Shown here piece after piece: positions 30,080 through 38,218 of a DNA stretch of 64,000 nucleotides. Source of the DNA: UBA4742 sp963734965. Lineage in GTDB: Bacteria; Actinomycetota; Acidimicrobiia; Acidimicrobiales; Acidimicrobilacustridaceae. Below the pieces are notes generated by a model, which was given only the letters and a program-made list of their open reading frames with translations, had not been told where the DNA came from and made no database searches. The position numbers and the translations under genes were made by a program. The stretch lies in the NCBI GenBank assembly GCA_963734965.1, contig CAVTJK010000003.1, positions 310,001-374,000 of the forward strand. The letters run 5' to 3'. Numbering within the stretch: position 1 is the stretch's first letter; every line of letters begins with the position of its first letter.

Positions 30080-30949
30080 ATGGATCTCAACCCGCACGCC
30101 CTGCGTGTGATCCGGGAGCGGTCGGGGTTGTCGGTGTCGGCCCTGGCCCGCCGGGCTGGGGTCAGCCAACCCCATCTCTCCAACATCGAGTCGGGTCGGC
30201 GTCACGCCTCGCCCGCGGTGGCCCGGCGCCTGGCCGACGCCCTCGAGGTCCCGTTGCTGGCCCTGGTCACCGCGGTCGGACCCGACGGGCCGGCCGAGCG
30301 CGACCCGGCCCAGCCCGACGACCCCGACGAGACCTCCGTCGATCCCGCCTCCCGTTCGACCCGACCCCGAACCCAAGGAGCAGCCATGTCTGAACCCATC
30401 GTCGAACCCCACCGAGCCCCGGGCGTGCAGGTGCCCGCACTGGCCCGCCGAGGCGTCTCGGTGGGCCCTCGTCGAGCCGTCGCCACCGCCGCCGCGCTGG
30501 CCGCGCTCGGCACCGTGGTCGGCGGGTCGTTGCCGGCCCAGGCCGCCGAGTCGACCTTCTACACCGGGGGCTGCTCCGTCCAGCAGAGCTCGACCATCGA
30601 CAACGCCACCTACTTCCGCAGCTTCCAGGCCCGCATCGTCGGCCTCATCGACTCGGGCACGGGCCAGTGGGTGTGGGACCACTACGACTACCGCTACACC
30701 GTCGACCCGCACCTCAGCTTCGGGCCTCACAGCAACGAGAGCGTGAGCTTCCAACACGGGTACAAGAGCGGTCTGTCCAACCCGTGGGCCTCGCCCGACA
30801 GCCACGGCACCAGCGGCGACTGGATCGGCGAGCCCGGATGGAAGGGCATCCACAGCAACCACAACGGGACCGTCGTCGACTTCTACGCGGCGTTCGACAT
30901 CCCCGGGACGCCCGACCCCCACTGCCACGGCGTGACGGCCACGGTCTGA
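30080..30949 (+). CDS. XRE-family HTH domain in frame with a secreted protein (long form)
   Basis: One uninterrupted frame from ATG 30080 encodes 289 residues. The first 60 are a clean Cro/CI HTH (ALRVIRERSGLSVSALARRA, GVSQPHLSNIESGRRHAS). A Pro/Asp-rich stretch follows, then the secreted protein described at 30386. A cytoplasmic repressor joined to a signal peptide makes little sense as one polypeptide, so the reading frame probably encodes two products, with the second made from the internal start. A lost stop through a sequencing error would also give this picture, because several other genes in the window carry +1 insertions. Divergent from another XRE gene. Confidence 0.6.
   Translation: MDLNPHALRVIRERSGLSVSALARRAGVSQPHLSNIESGRRHASPAVARRLADALEVPLLALVTAVGPDGPAERDPAQPDDPDETSVDPASRSTRPRTQGAAMSEPIVEPHRAPGVQVPALARRGVSVGPRRAVATAAALAALGTVVGGSLPAQAAESTFYTGGCSVQQSSTIDNATYFRSFQARIVGLIDSGTGQWVWDHYDYRYTVDPHLSFGPHSNESVSFQHGYKSGLSNPWASPDSHGTSGDWIGEPGWKGIHSNHNGTVVDFYAAFDIPGTPDPHCHGVTATV
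30371..30385 (+). promoter_or_regulatory. Internal Shine-Dalgarno before the secreted protein
   Basis: AAGGAG at 30375-30380 lies five bases before ATG 30386, in frame with the upstream HTH. This is among the best ribosome-binding sites in the window and marks 30386 as a real start. Confidence 0.7.
30386..30949 (+). CDS. Secreted two-cysteine protein of unknown family (short form)
   Basis: The 187-residue product has a Sec-type signal: RRGVSVGPRR, a hydrophobic stretch AVATAAALAALGTVVGG, and a likely cut after LPAQA near residue 53. The mature part (about 134 residues) is rich in aromatic residues, His, Gly and Ser, with GQWVWDHYDYRY, SFGPHSNESVSFQHGY and GEPGWKGIHSNHNG. It has just two cysteines, one near each end (TGGCS, DPHCHG), which could form a disulfide. 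I recognise no family. Secretion, the adjacent XRE regulator and the ABC genes downstream suggest a toxin, signal or surface peptide with dedicated export or immunity; this is inference. Confidence 0.65.
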   Translation: MSEPIVEPHRAPGVQVPALARRGVSVGPRRAVATAAALAALGTVVGGSLPAQAAESTFYTGGCSVQQSSTIDNATYFRSFQARIVGLIDSGTGQWVWDHYDYRYTVDPHLSFGPHSNESVSFQHGYKSGLSNPWASPDSHGTSGDWIGEPGWKGIHSNHNGTVVDFYAAFDIPGTPDPHCHGVTATV

Positions 30950-32140
30950 GTGGGGCGGCGCTCGTCACCGATGGGGCCGAGACCGGCGGCGCGGGCGCGG
31001 CTCGGTTTGCTCACCGTGCTGGTGGTCGGGGTCAGCGGACTGGCCCTGGCCACCCGGGCCCAGGTCGGATCGGGCGTCGTGGAGCGGGTGACCGAGGCAC
31101 CGGCACCGCCGCCGTCCCCCTCGTCGCTTCTGGCCTTCGGGTCGACCACCGCCAGCGGCGCCGTGGTGTTCCGGGTGGCCACGCCCGTGCACGTGTGGAT
31201 GGTCGACGCCACGGGCGCGGTTCGGTGGCAGCGGGACTACAGCGACGGCACCACGCTGGGCTGTGGACCGTGTCCGACCGCCGTGCTGCGACGGCCCGAC
31301 GGTCGGCCTGAGGCCATCGGTCCCGAGGGCGCGCCCGAGCCGGCACCGACCGGGCTCGGCCCGTCTCTCACGGCGCTCAGGTCGGGAACGCGGGTGGTGT
31401 TCGGCGCGAGCGACGCGTCGCATCCGGGTCGCGTCCACTTCTTCGTGGCGACCTCGGGGGGCCTGCGCGACGCCGGCACCGCCGATGGGCTGCGCCTGGC
31501 CGCCTACGCCGAGGTGGTGGCCGCCACCGACGGCTCGGGCGTGACCGTCTTCCAGGCGTCGGCCGACCCGTTGCGCCAGGCCGACTTCGAGGTCGTACGG
31601 ATCTCGCCGTCAGGGGTGGCGCGCACCGTCGAGTCCTTGCCGGCACTGGGCGATCGGCCCGAGCCCTGCGAGTCGGCCACCGGCGAGCTCGTGGGCTGGA
31701 TGTTCGCCCACGACGCCTCAGCCGCGGCCCCGGCCACGACCCAGCTGGTGGTCGAACGACCGGGCGCGGCACCGATCCGCACCCGCGTGCCCGGGTGGTA
31801 CGGCGGCTGTGCCGTGGGACCGCAGGCGACGGTGGTCGAGGCCACGGTGTCGGGCGCCGACGGTGATCTGGGTCGAAGCCGCGTCGACGTGGTCCGGGTC
31901 TCGGCCGCGGGTGCGGTCGGTCCCCCGACTCGGATCGCGGTGGGGGCCACCGAACCCTCGGTCGCGCTCGACCCCGCCACCGGCCGCGTGGCGGTGGCCG
32001 GATCGACGGGCGCCGCGGTGGTGCTCGACGGGATCCGAACCGTGCGGTTGGCCCCCGCCTCGGCGGTGGCCTTCGACGACCAGGGCGGCCTGTGGGCCGT
32101 CGATCGCCATCGCCACGTGACCCGGACCGCCCGACCGTGA
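30950..32140 (+). CDS. Membrane-anchored extracytoplasmic protein, probable beta-propeller
   Basis: GTG 30950 follows the previous stop directly. The 396-residue product has one N-terminal helix (LGLLTVLVVGVSGLALA) serving as signal or anchor. The rest is Val/Gly/Ala-rich with repeated short strand patterns (VRWQRDYSDG, GVTVFQASADP, FEVVRISPSG, VDVVRVSAAG, GRVAVAGSTGAAVV, GGLWAVDRHRHV), like WD/PQQ-type propeller blades. It has two nearby cysteines in LGCGPCP. No enzyme motif is seen. It overlaps the ABC ATPase gene by four bases, so it belongs to that transport operon, perhaps as an extracellular binding or immunity component. Confidence 0.6.
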   Translation: MGRRSSPMGPRPAARARLGLLTVLVVGVSGLALATRAQVGSGVVERVTEAPAPPPSPSSLLAFGSTTASGAVVFRVATPVHVWMVDATGAVRWQRDYSDGTTLGCGPCPTAVLRRPDGRPEAIGPEGAPEPAPTGLGPSLTALRSGTRVVFGASDASHPGRVHFFVATSGGLRDAGTADGLRLAAYAEVVAATDGSGVTVFQASADPLRQADFEVVRISPSGVARTVESLPALGDRPEPCESATGELVGWMFAHDASAAAPATTQLVVERPGAAPIRTRVPGWYGGCAVGPQATVVEATVSGADGDLGRSRVDVVRVSAAGAVGPPTRIAVGATEPSVALDPATGRVAVAGSTGAAVVLDGIRTVRLAPASAVAFDDQGGLWAVDRHRHVTRTARP

Positions 32141-32760
32141 GCGCCGTGCTCGAAGTGACCGACCTGGCCATCGACACGCGCCGGCGTCGCATCGGACCGT
32201 TCCAGCTGCGCGTCGAGGCCGGCCAGATCGTCGGGCTGGTCGGCCCGAACGGCTCGGGCAAGACGTCGTTGCTGCGCCTGGCCCTCGGGCTCGATCCGGC
32301 GACCCGAGGGACGAGTCGCATCCACGGTCGCCTTGTCGGACCCTTCGATCCGCCGCACGGGGTGGGGCTCGTGCTCGAGGCCGACGGTTGCTACCCATGG
32401 GCCACGGGGCGCGACAACCTGGCGTTGTTCGCGACGGCACTGGGCTGCTCGGCGAGCGAGGTGGCCGATCGACTCGACCAGGTCGGGCTGGGGGCGGCGG
32501 CCGATCGACCGGTGCGCCAGTACTCGCGGGGCATGCGCCAGCGCCTGGCCATCGCCCGGGCCCGACTGGGCTCGCCCGACCTGTTGGTGCTCGACGAACC
32601 GACCGTCGCCCTCGACGACGGGGCCAGCGAGTGGTTGGCCACCGTCGTGGTCGGTCACGCCGAGGCCGGTGGCGCGGTGGTGCTGGCCAGCCACGACCGC
32701 GGCTGGCTCGAGGCCCTCGACGTCACCCTGGTCCCCGTAGACGGAGGCCGGTGCGGATGA
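32137..32760 (+). CDS. ABC transporter ATP-binding protein
   Basis: The 207-residue ATPase starts at GTG 32137 (GTGA overlap with the previous stop). It has Walker A GPNGSGKTS, a Q-loop region VGLVLEADGCYPW, signature YSRGMRQRLAIARARLG, Walker B DLLVLDEP and H-loop LASHDR. It is shorter than average and resembles the small ATPases of peptide or bacteriocin efflux and immunity systems. ATGA at its end overlaps the next gene's start, so it is coupled to the permease. Confidence 0.85.
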   Translation: MSAVLEVTDLAIDTRRRRIGPFQLRVEAGQIVGLVGPNGSGKTSLLRLALGLDPATRGTSRIHGRLVGPFDPPHGVGLVLEADGCYPWATGRDNLALFATALGCSASEVADRLDQVGLGAAADRPVRQYSRGMRQRLAIARARLGSPDLLVLDEPTVALDDGASEWLATVVVGHAEAGGAVVLASHDRGWLEALDVTLVPVDGGRCG

Positions 32761-34052
32761 CGGCGTGGTCGCTGGCCCGGATGGCGCTGCGCCGCCCGAC
32801 CGAACGGGCTCTCGGGGCGGTGCTGGTGGTGGCCGGCGGATGGTACGGATGGTCGCCGGGCACGGCCTTCGGACTGCCGGGCCTCTACGGCGGTTGGCTG
32901 TTCGCCTCGCGCCACCTCCTCGACACGGGACTCGTGGTCCTGGCCGTCGGCGCCGCGCTGGTCGGTTCCTCGACGCGGGTCGGCCGGATCGACCACTACC
33001 TGCAGGTCGGGGGTCGGCGACCGGGCGCGGTCGTGGGGGCGGTGATGGGGGCGGGGGCGATGGTGGCCGAGACCGGCGCGATGGCCTTCGCCGTCGGGTC
33101 GGCCGGAGGCGGCCTGGTGCGCTCGGTGGTCCACGGCGGCCCGGAGTGGGCCGGCGGGCGCGCCGGGGCCGGTGTCGGCGCCGACCTGCTGGTGGACGGG
33201 CGGTTGGTCATGGCCGTGGCGCTGGTGGGCGCGCTCGGCGCGTTGGTCGGGTGGATCGCCCGTCGTGACGACCTGGCCGTGGCCGGCGCCCTCGTGCTCA
33301 CGGTGGGCTACCTCGATGTGGCCGCCCCGGTGCTGAGCCGGGCTCAGCCCCTGGTCAGCGCCCTGGCGTTGACGCCGATGGGGGCGTTGCGGGTGGTGGC
33401 CACCGCCGATCGGGGGCTGGCCGCGCCGGGCGCCGGCCGGGCCGCTCCGGTCTGGGCCTACGCCCTCGTCGTGGTCGGGTGGAGCGTGGTGGCGCTCCGC
33501 CTGGCCATCCCAACCGCCCGAGCCAGCCGGCCGCCGACCGTGGCGCGAACCCGATCGGCGCGAACGCCGCCGCCATCCGGCGTTCGATCGCGCGTCGCGT
33601 GGTGGGGCGTCGTCGTCGCCGTGGGGGTGACCGTGGTCGCCGCCGCGGTCATCCCGCCTCGGGTGGCCGCGGCCCGGCCCTGGCGGTGGCAGAGCTCGTG
33701 GCGCGAAGCGCACCGGCGCGGCTCGGCGTCGGATCAAGTGGTCGACCGCTACCTCGGCGATGTGCGCGCCGGTCGCGCCTCGGCGGTCACCGCCCTCGCC
33801 CCCGGTACGACGATGCCCGAGGCCGTGCTCGACGCCATCCGCCGCGCCGCTCGCGTGCAGCGCCAGCCCGTGTCGTCGATGACCGAGCCCGACCTGGTCG
33901 GTGTGGCGCTCGGCTTCGACCATCCGGTGATGACCGGTCGAGTCGGCATCACGCGCTTCGCCCTGCGGTTCGGGCTCGTGCGAGCGGGGCCGTACGCGTG
34001 GCGGATCAAGGCCGTCGAGGGACCGGTCGCGGTTGCGGCGCGTCAGCGCTAG
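32757..34052 (+). CDS. Multi-pass membrane protein, probable ABC permease with C-terminal soluble domain
   Basis: The 431-residue protein begins TAWSLARMALRRPTE, the usual cytoplasmic lead of ABC-2-like permeases. It has about six to seven hydrophobic helices (AVLVVAGGWYGW, TGLVVLAVGAALVG, VVGAVMGAGAMVAETGAM, VMAVALVGALGALVGWI, WAYALVVVGWSVVALRLAI, WWGVVVAVGVTVVAAAVI). The last about 120 residues (VVDRYLGDVRAGRASAVTAL to the end) form a soluble extracytoplasmic domain of unknown type. It overlaps both neighbours in the operon, and its stop lies 17 bases inside the next gene. Confidence 0.7.
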   Translation: MTAWSLARMALRRPTERALGAVLVVAGGWYGWSPGTAFGLPGLYGGWLFASRHLLDTGLVVLAVGAALVGSSTRVGRIDHYLQVGGRRPGAVVGAVMGAGAMVAETGAMAFAVGSAGGGLVRSVVHGGPEWAGGRAGAGVGADLLVDGRLVMAVALVGALGALVGWIARRDDLAVAGALVLTVGYLDVAAPVLSRAQPLVSALALTPMGALRVVATADRGLAAPGAGRAAPVWAYALVVVGWSVVALRLAIPTARASRPPTVARTRSARTPPPSGVRSRVAWWGVVVAVGVTVVAAAVIPPRVAAARPWRWQSSWREAHRRGSASDQVVDRYLGDVRAGRASAVTALAPGTTMPEAVLDAIRRAARVQRQPVSSMTEPDLVGVALGFDHPVMTGRVGITRFALRFGLVRAGPYAWRIKAVEGPVAVAARQR

Positions 34053-34893
34053 CCCCGAGCCGGTCGCGGACGAGTCCCGGGCGGCGACGTCGTGGGCGTC
34101 GGTCCGACGGGCCATGGGCGCATCGATGGTCCACCAGACGCGGTGGCGCATCGGTGCCGGCGCGGCGTGGATCGTCGGGGCGGTCGCCGGGGTGGCGCCG
34201 GTCGCCCTCTTCGGCGATCGCGCGCCGGGCCTGGTGGCGGCCGCCGCGCTGGGAGCGATCGCCTGTGCGTGGTTGGCCCCACTGATCGTGGGCCCGCTGG
34301 TGGCCGTGAGCGTCTGTGACGACGACGCCCTCGGCGCCGCGCCCTACTGGCACGTCATCGGTGTGGGCTGGCCGGTTCGGTTGGCGGCGCGCACCGTCGC
34401 CGCCGCGGGGCTGAGCCTCCGGCTGTTCCCGGTGGCCGCCGCCGGGGCCGCCACCGCCGCGCTCGGGTCGAGCTTCGGGCCCGGCGGCCATCTGGTGGTG
34501 GGGATCAGCGGTGCGCCGGGTCCGGCCGCGCTCGCCCTCGGGGCCGTCACCCTGGTGGTGGCCTGGACCATCGGCGCCCTCGTCGGGGCGGCGGCGGTGA
34601 CCCCGGCCCGGGCCGGGCTGTGGCTCGCCGGCGGGGTCGCCGTCACCGGTCTGGCGGGGTCGCTCGTCTACTTCGTGGCGACCCTGCGGTTCGTGTTCTG
34701 GGCCATGCCGGCCGCCGCCCTGTGGCCCTTCGACCCCGAGTCGTTCGATTCGGCCCAGTTCGCCATGTCGGTCCCCTTACCCGTGCGCCTGGTGTCGGGT
34801 ACGGCGTGGCTCACCGTCCTGGCCGCGCTGGCCTGGCGACGCCGCCATCGCGATCCTTACCCCACCGAGGGCGAACGGGGGCACCACAACTAG
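34033..34893 (+). CDS. Multi-pass membrane protein, second permease component
   Basis: TTG 34033 gives 286 residues; ATG 34114 is an alternative start. About six hydrophobic helices are present, including IGAGAAWIVGAVAGVAPVAL, ALGAIACAWLAPLIVGPLVAV, LALGAVTLVVAWTIGALVG and VSGTAWLTVLAALAW. A cytoplasmic tail (RRRHRDPYPTEGERG) follows. It is not similar in sequence to the preceding permease, so a heterodimeric channel is likely. It ends the five-gene run that starts with the XRE/secreted gene. Confidence 0.65.
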   Translation: MRRVSASPEPVADESRAATSWASVRRAMGASMVHQTRWRIGAGAAWIVGAVAGVAPVALFGDRAPGLVAAAALGAIACAWLAPLIVGPLVAVSVCDDDALGAAPYWHVIGVGWPVRLAARTVAAAGLSLRLFPVAAAGAATAALGSSFGPGGHLVVGISGAPGPAALALGAVTLVVAWTIGALVGAAAVTPARAGLWLAGGVAVTGLAGSLVYFVATLRFVFWAMPAAALWPFDPESFDSAQFAMSVPLPVRLVSGTAWLTVLAALAWRRRHRDPYPTEGERGHHN

Positions 34894-34903
34894 CGGGTGG
34901 GCG

Positions 34904-35275
34904 TCAGCGGGTGCGGTCGAGGAACCGCTCGACGTCGACCACGACACGCGTGACCCGACCCACGGCGACCAGCCCGCGCTCGTCGTTGACCGAGACCGTG
35001 AAGATGATCCGGCGGCCGCTCACCTCGGACACGCTGGCCTTGGCCGTCACGGTGTGACCGACGGCGACACCGGCCAGGTGATCGATGTGGACCTTGGTGC
35101 CGACCGAGGTCTGACCGGGCGCCAACTCGTCGCCGACGGCCAGGACCGACGCCTGCTCGCACAGCGCGATCAGTCGCGGTGTGGCCAGGACGGGCACCGA
35201 GCCCGAGCCCATGGCCAAGGCCGTGTCGGCGTCGGCGACCACCAGTTCGACCGTCGCGTTCAAGCCAGGTTTCAC
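34904..35275 (-). CDS. Hotdog-fold acyl-CoA thioesterase (FlK-like)
   Basis: The 123-residue protein begins KPGLNATVELVVADADTAL and continues GSGSVPVLATPRLIALCEQAS, GQTSVGTKVHIDHLAG and FTVSVNDERGLVAVG. This order and length match the thioesterase family that includes fluoroacetyl-CoA thioesterase FlK. Thr, Glu and His at the expected catalytic places (ATPRLIALCE, IDH) are seen. GTG 35275 begins directly at the conserved KPGL; an earlier GTG at 35281 adds two residues. The likely role is hydrolysis of unwanted small acyl-CoAs. It is convergent with the permease operon, ten bases away. Confidence 0.78.
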   Translation of the reverse strand: MKPGLNATVELVVADADTALAMGSGSVPVLATPRLIALCEQASVLAVGDELAPGQTSVGTKVHIDHLAGVAVGHTVTAKASVSEVSGRRIIFTVSVNDERGLVAVGRVTRVVVDVERFLDRTR

Positions 35276-35386
35276 GGGCACCGGGTTACGATAAGCACTC
35301 CCCGCTCGTACGGCCAATGCGCCGTCGCGGCCTTCGCTCATCCCCCATCGCATGCTCGTCTGCCCAACGCCAGGAAAGGCACGGCC

Positions 35387-36778
35387 GTGATCGAAGAGGA
35401 CATCATCACCCGGGTGCTGGGCACGGCCCTGTCGACCGGCGGCGATTTCGCCGAGGTCTTCGCCGAGGACAAGCGGTCGTCGTCGGCGGCGTTCGATGAC
35501 GGCAAGGTCGAGGAGCTGACCTCGGGCCGCGATCGCGGCGCCGGCATCCGCGTCGTGGTGGGCGACACCACAGGGTTCGCGCACACCGCCGATCTGAGCG
35601 AGTCGGGCCTGAGCGCCGCCGCCGAGGCGGCCGCCGCCGCCGCTCGCGGAGGAGGCGGCGGCACCCGCACCGTCGATCTGACCCGACAGGTCGCGCCCGC
35701 CCCCAACGTGGTCGAGATCCTGCCCGGCGACGTGCCCAAGGCCCGCAAGGTCGAGCTGTTGAACCGGGCCAACGACACGGCCCGGGCCCAGGGCGGCGCC
35801 ATCAGCCAGGTGTCGGCCAACTACGGCGACAGCCGGCGCCAGATCCTCGTGGCCAACAGCGACGGGCTCCTGGCCACCGACGACCAGGTCCGCACGTTGT
35901 TCTCGGTGTCGTGCGTGGCCACCGGCGACACGGGCATGCAGACCGGGCGCGAGAGCATCGGCTACACGGTCGGCTTCGAGCTGTTCGACCTCTATGACGT
36001 CGACGACCTGGCTGCCCGGGCGGCGCAGCGAGCGCTCACCAAGCTCAACGCCCGGCCGGCGCCGAGCGGGCAGATGCCCGTCGTCATCGGCTCGGGGGGC
36101 GGGGGCGTGCTGTTCCACGAGGCCTGTGGGCACGGCCTCGAGGCCGATCTGGTCGCCAAGTCCGCTTCGGTGTTCGCCGGTCGCGTCGGCGAGCGGGTTG
36201 CTTCGCCGGGCGTCACCATCGTCGACGACGGGACCATGGGCCGCGAGTGGGGCTGCTTCGCCATCGACGACGAGGGCCACCTCGCCCAGCGCAACGTGCT
36301 GATCGACGACGGCATCCTCACCGACTACATGTGGGACCTCCTGCGGTCGCGCAAGGAGGGTCGGGCCAGCTCGGGCAACGGCCGGCGCCAGAGCTATCAC
36401 CACCTGCCGATGGTGCGAATGACCAATACCTACCTGTTGGCCGGCACCGACGATCCCGATGACATCGTGGCGTCGACCGACACGGGCGTGTACATCAAGC
36501 ACCTGGGTGGCGGACAGGTCAACACGGCGACGGGCGACTTCGTGTTCGGCATGACCGAGGCCTACCTGATCGAGAACGGCGAGATCACCGAGCCGCTGCG
36601 TGAAGGCAACCTCATCGGCAACGGCCCCGAGGTCCTGACCCGCATCGACGCCTTGGGGAACGACTTCGCCATGGGCCCGCCAGGGACCTGCGGCAAGGAC
36701 GGCCAGGGCGTTCCCGTCGGCGACGGCGTCCCGACCCTGCGCGTGACGAGCCTCACCATCGGCGGCACCGCCGCCTAG
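35387..36778 (+). CDS. tldD: TldD metalloprotease subunit
   Basis: GTG 35387 is preceded by AGGAAAGG seven bases upstream. The 463-residue protein has the TldD metal-site helix HEACGHGLEADL (HExxxH). Other motifs are SGGGGGVLFHE, SVFAGRVGERVAS, DDGTMGREWGCFAIDDEG, SSGNGRRQSYHHLPMVRMTNTY and KHLGGGQVNTATGDF. TldD with TldE forms a heterodimer that degrades unstructured peptides and matures modified peptides such as microcin B17. A hairpin follows its stop, and two TldE-type genes lie next on the same strand. Confidence 0.9.
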   Translation: MIEEDIITRVLGTALSTGGDFAEVFAEDKRSSSAAFDDGKVEELTSGRDRGAGIRVVVGDTTGFAHTADLSESGLSAAAEAAAAAARGGGGGTRTVDLTRQVAPAPNVVEILPGDVPKARKVELLNRANDTARAQGGAISQVSANYGDSRRQILVANSDGLLATDDQVRTLFSVSCVATGDTGMQTGRESIGYTVGFELFDLYDVDDLAARAAQRALTKLNARPAPSGQMPVVIGSGGGGVLFHEACGHGLEADLVAKSASVFAGRVGERVASPGVTIVDDGTMGREWGCFAIDDEGHLAQRNVLIDDGILTDYMWDLLRSRKEGRASSGNGRRQSYHHLPMVRMTNTYLLAGTDDPDDIVASTDTGVYIKHLGGGQVNTATGDFVFGMTEAYLIENGEITEPLREGNLIGNGPEVLTRIDALGNDFAMGPPGTCGKDGQGVPVGDGVPTLRVTSLTIGGTAA

Positions 36779-36784
36779 CTCCTT

Positions 36785-36808
36785 GGCCCGGCGAGAATCC
36801 GCCGGGCC
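36785..36808 (+). terminator. Hairpin after tldD
   Basis: A perfect 9-bp stem GGCCCGGCG (36785-36793) pairs with 36800-36808 around the loop AGAATC, seven bases after the tldD stop. There is no T-tract. It could end transcription, or weaken it before the two tldE genes. Confidence 0.65.
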
Positions 36809-36876
36809 GCCTTCGGCATCCGGGTTTCATCTAGTGAGCTGCTTCGCCTGGCGGCTGCGCAGCGTAGGAGACGACA

Positions 36877-38218
36877 TTGGACCTTCTGGACATCGGTGAT
36901 CGGGTCGTCGGCTTGGCCCAGGCGGGGGAGCAGGTCGAGGCCGTGGTGGCTCGGGGCCAGGACACCGAGATACGGGCCTATGAGGGCGAGGTCGAGTCGC
37001 TGTCGTCGGCTCAGTCCCAAGGTGTCGGCATCCGGGTGATCGCCGAGGGTCGCCAGGGGTTCGCCTACGCCGCCACCTTCGACGACGACGTGCTGGCCGA
37101 GACGCTGGCTGAGGCGCGCGACAACGCCGTGTTCGCCACCCCCGACGAGTACCTCGGTCTGGCCGAGCCCGACGGCGTGGCGGTGGTCGCCCTCGACCTG
37201 TACGACGAGGCCCTCGAGTCCTTCCCCACCGACGCCAAGATCGACCTGGCCGTCGAGCTCGAACGGGCGACGCGAGCCGCCGACCCCCGCATCTCGGGCA
37301 TCGAGTCGGCCGAGTACGTCGACACGCTGGCCGAAGGGGCCATCGTCACCAACACGGGGATCCGGACCTACAGCCGCGAGACCGCCTGCTACGTCATGAC
37401 CTACGCCATGGCGACCGAGGGCGACGAGACCCAGACCGGCTTCGGGTTCTCGGTCGGGCGCCGACCCGGCCAGCTCGACGTGGCCACCGCGGCCACCGAG
37501 GCCGCAGAGCGGGCGACGCGCCTGTTGGGCGCGGTCAAACCGGGCAGCGAGCGGCTGACCGTCGTGCTCGACCCGTGGGTCACCGCCCAGTTCCTGGGGA
37601 TCCTGGCCTACACCCTCAACGGCGAGGCGGTGCTCAAAGGGCGGTCGTTGTTCGCCGACCGCCTGGGTGACGAGGTGGCCTCGCCGCAGGTGACGCTGGT
37701 GGACGACCCGACCGACGTCGACGCCTTCACCGCCACCGAGACCGACGGCGAGGGCCTGGCCACCCGCCGCAACACGATGATCGAGGACGGCCGCCTGCGC
37801 ATGTTCGTCCACAACGCCTACAGCGCGCGCCGCGCCGGCACCGTCTCGACCGGATCGGCCGTGCGCGGCGGGTTCAAGAGCACGCCCGGCGTGGGTTGCA
37901 TGGCCACGTCGATGCGTCCGGGCGCGTCCTCGCAGGCCGAGTTGGTGGCCATGGTCGGCGACGGTCTGCTGGTGCAGGACGTGTCGGGTCTGCACTCGGG
38001 GGTCAACCCGGTCAGCGGCGACTTCTCCACGGGGGCCGAGGGCCTGCGGATCCGTGCCGGCGAGGTCGCCGAACCGGTCCGCGAGTTCACCATCGCCTCG
38101 ACCCTGCAGCGCATGCTGCTCGACGTGCGCGGCCGTCGGCAACGACCTGCAGTGGTTGCCGATGAGCGCGTCCGGCGTGAGCCTCGTGATCGACGAGGTC
38201 ACCATCTCCGGTGTCTGA
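36877..38218 (+). CDS. TldE/PmbA family protein, copy 1 (one frameshift)
   Basis: TTG 36877 opens a 446-residue PmbA-like protein once one G is removed from GG at 38131-38132. Motifs include VARGQDTEIRAYEGEVESL, GIRVIAEGRQGFAYAATF, NTMIEDGRLRMFVHNAYSA, STPGVGCMATSM and GLHSGVNPVSGDFSTGAEG. TldE lacks the zinc helix and assists TldD. The corrected end reads GNDLQWLPMSASGVSLV, then a stop at 38216-38218, overlapping the GTG start of copy 2 by eight bases. About half of residues are identical to copy 2 by eye, so a tandem duplication is likely. Confidence 0.82.

Noticed and set aside
30386..30949. Lactococcin-972-like bacteriocin
   Set aside because: The mature part is much larger and lacks the characteristic Trp/Gly pattern; only the gene arrangement is reminiscent.
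34904..36502. Long minus-strand open frame across tldD
   Set aside because: It is the shadow of tldD; only its last 123 codons (34904-35275) encode a recognisable thioesterase.
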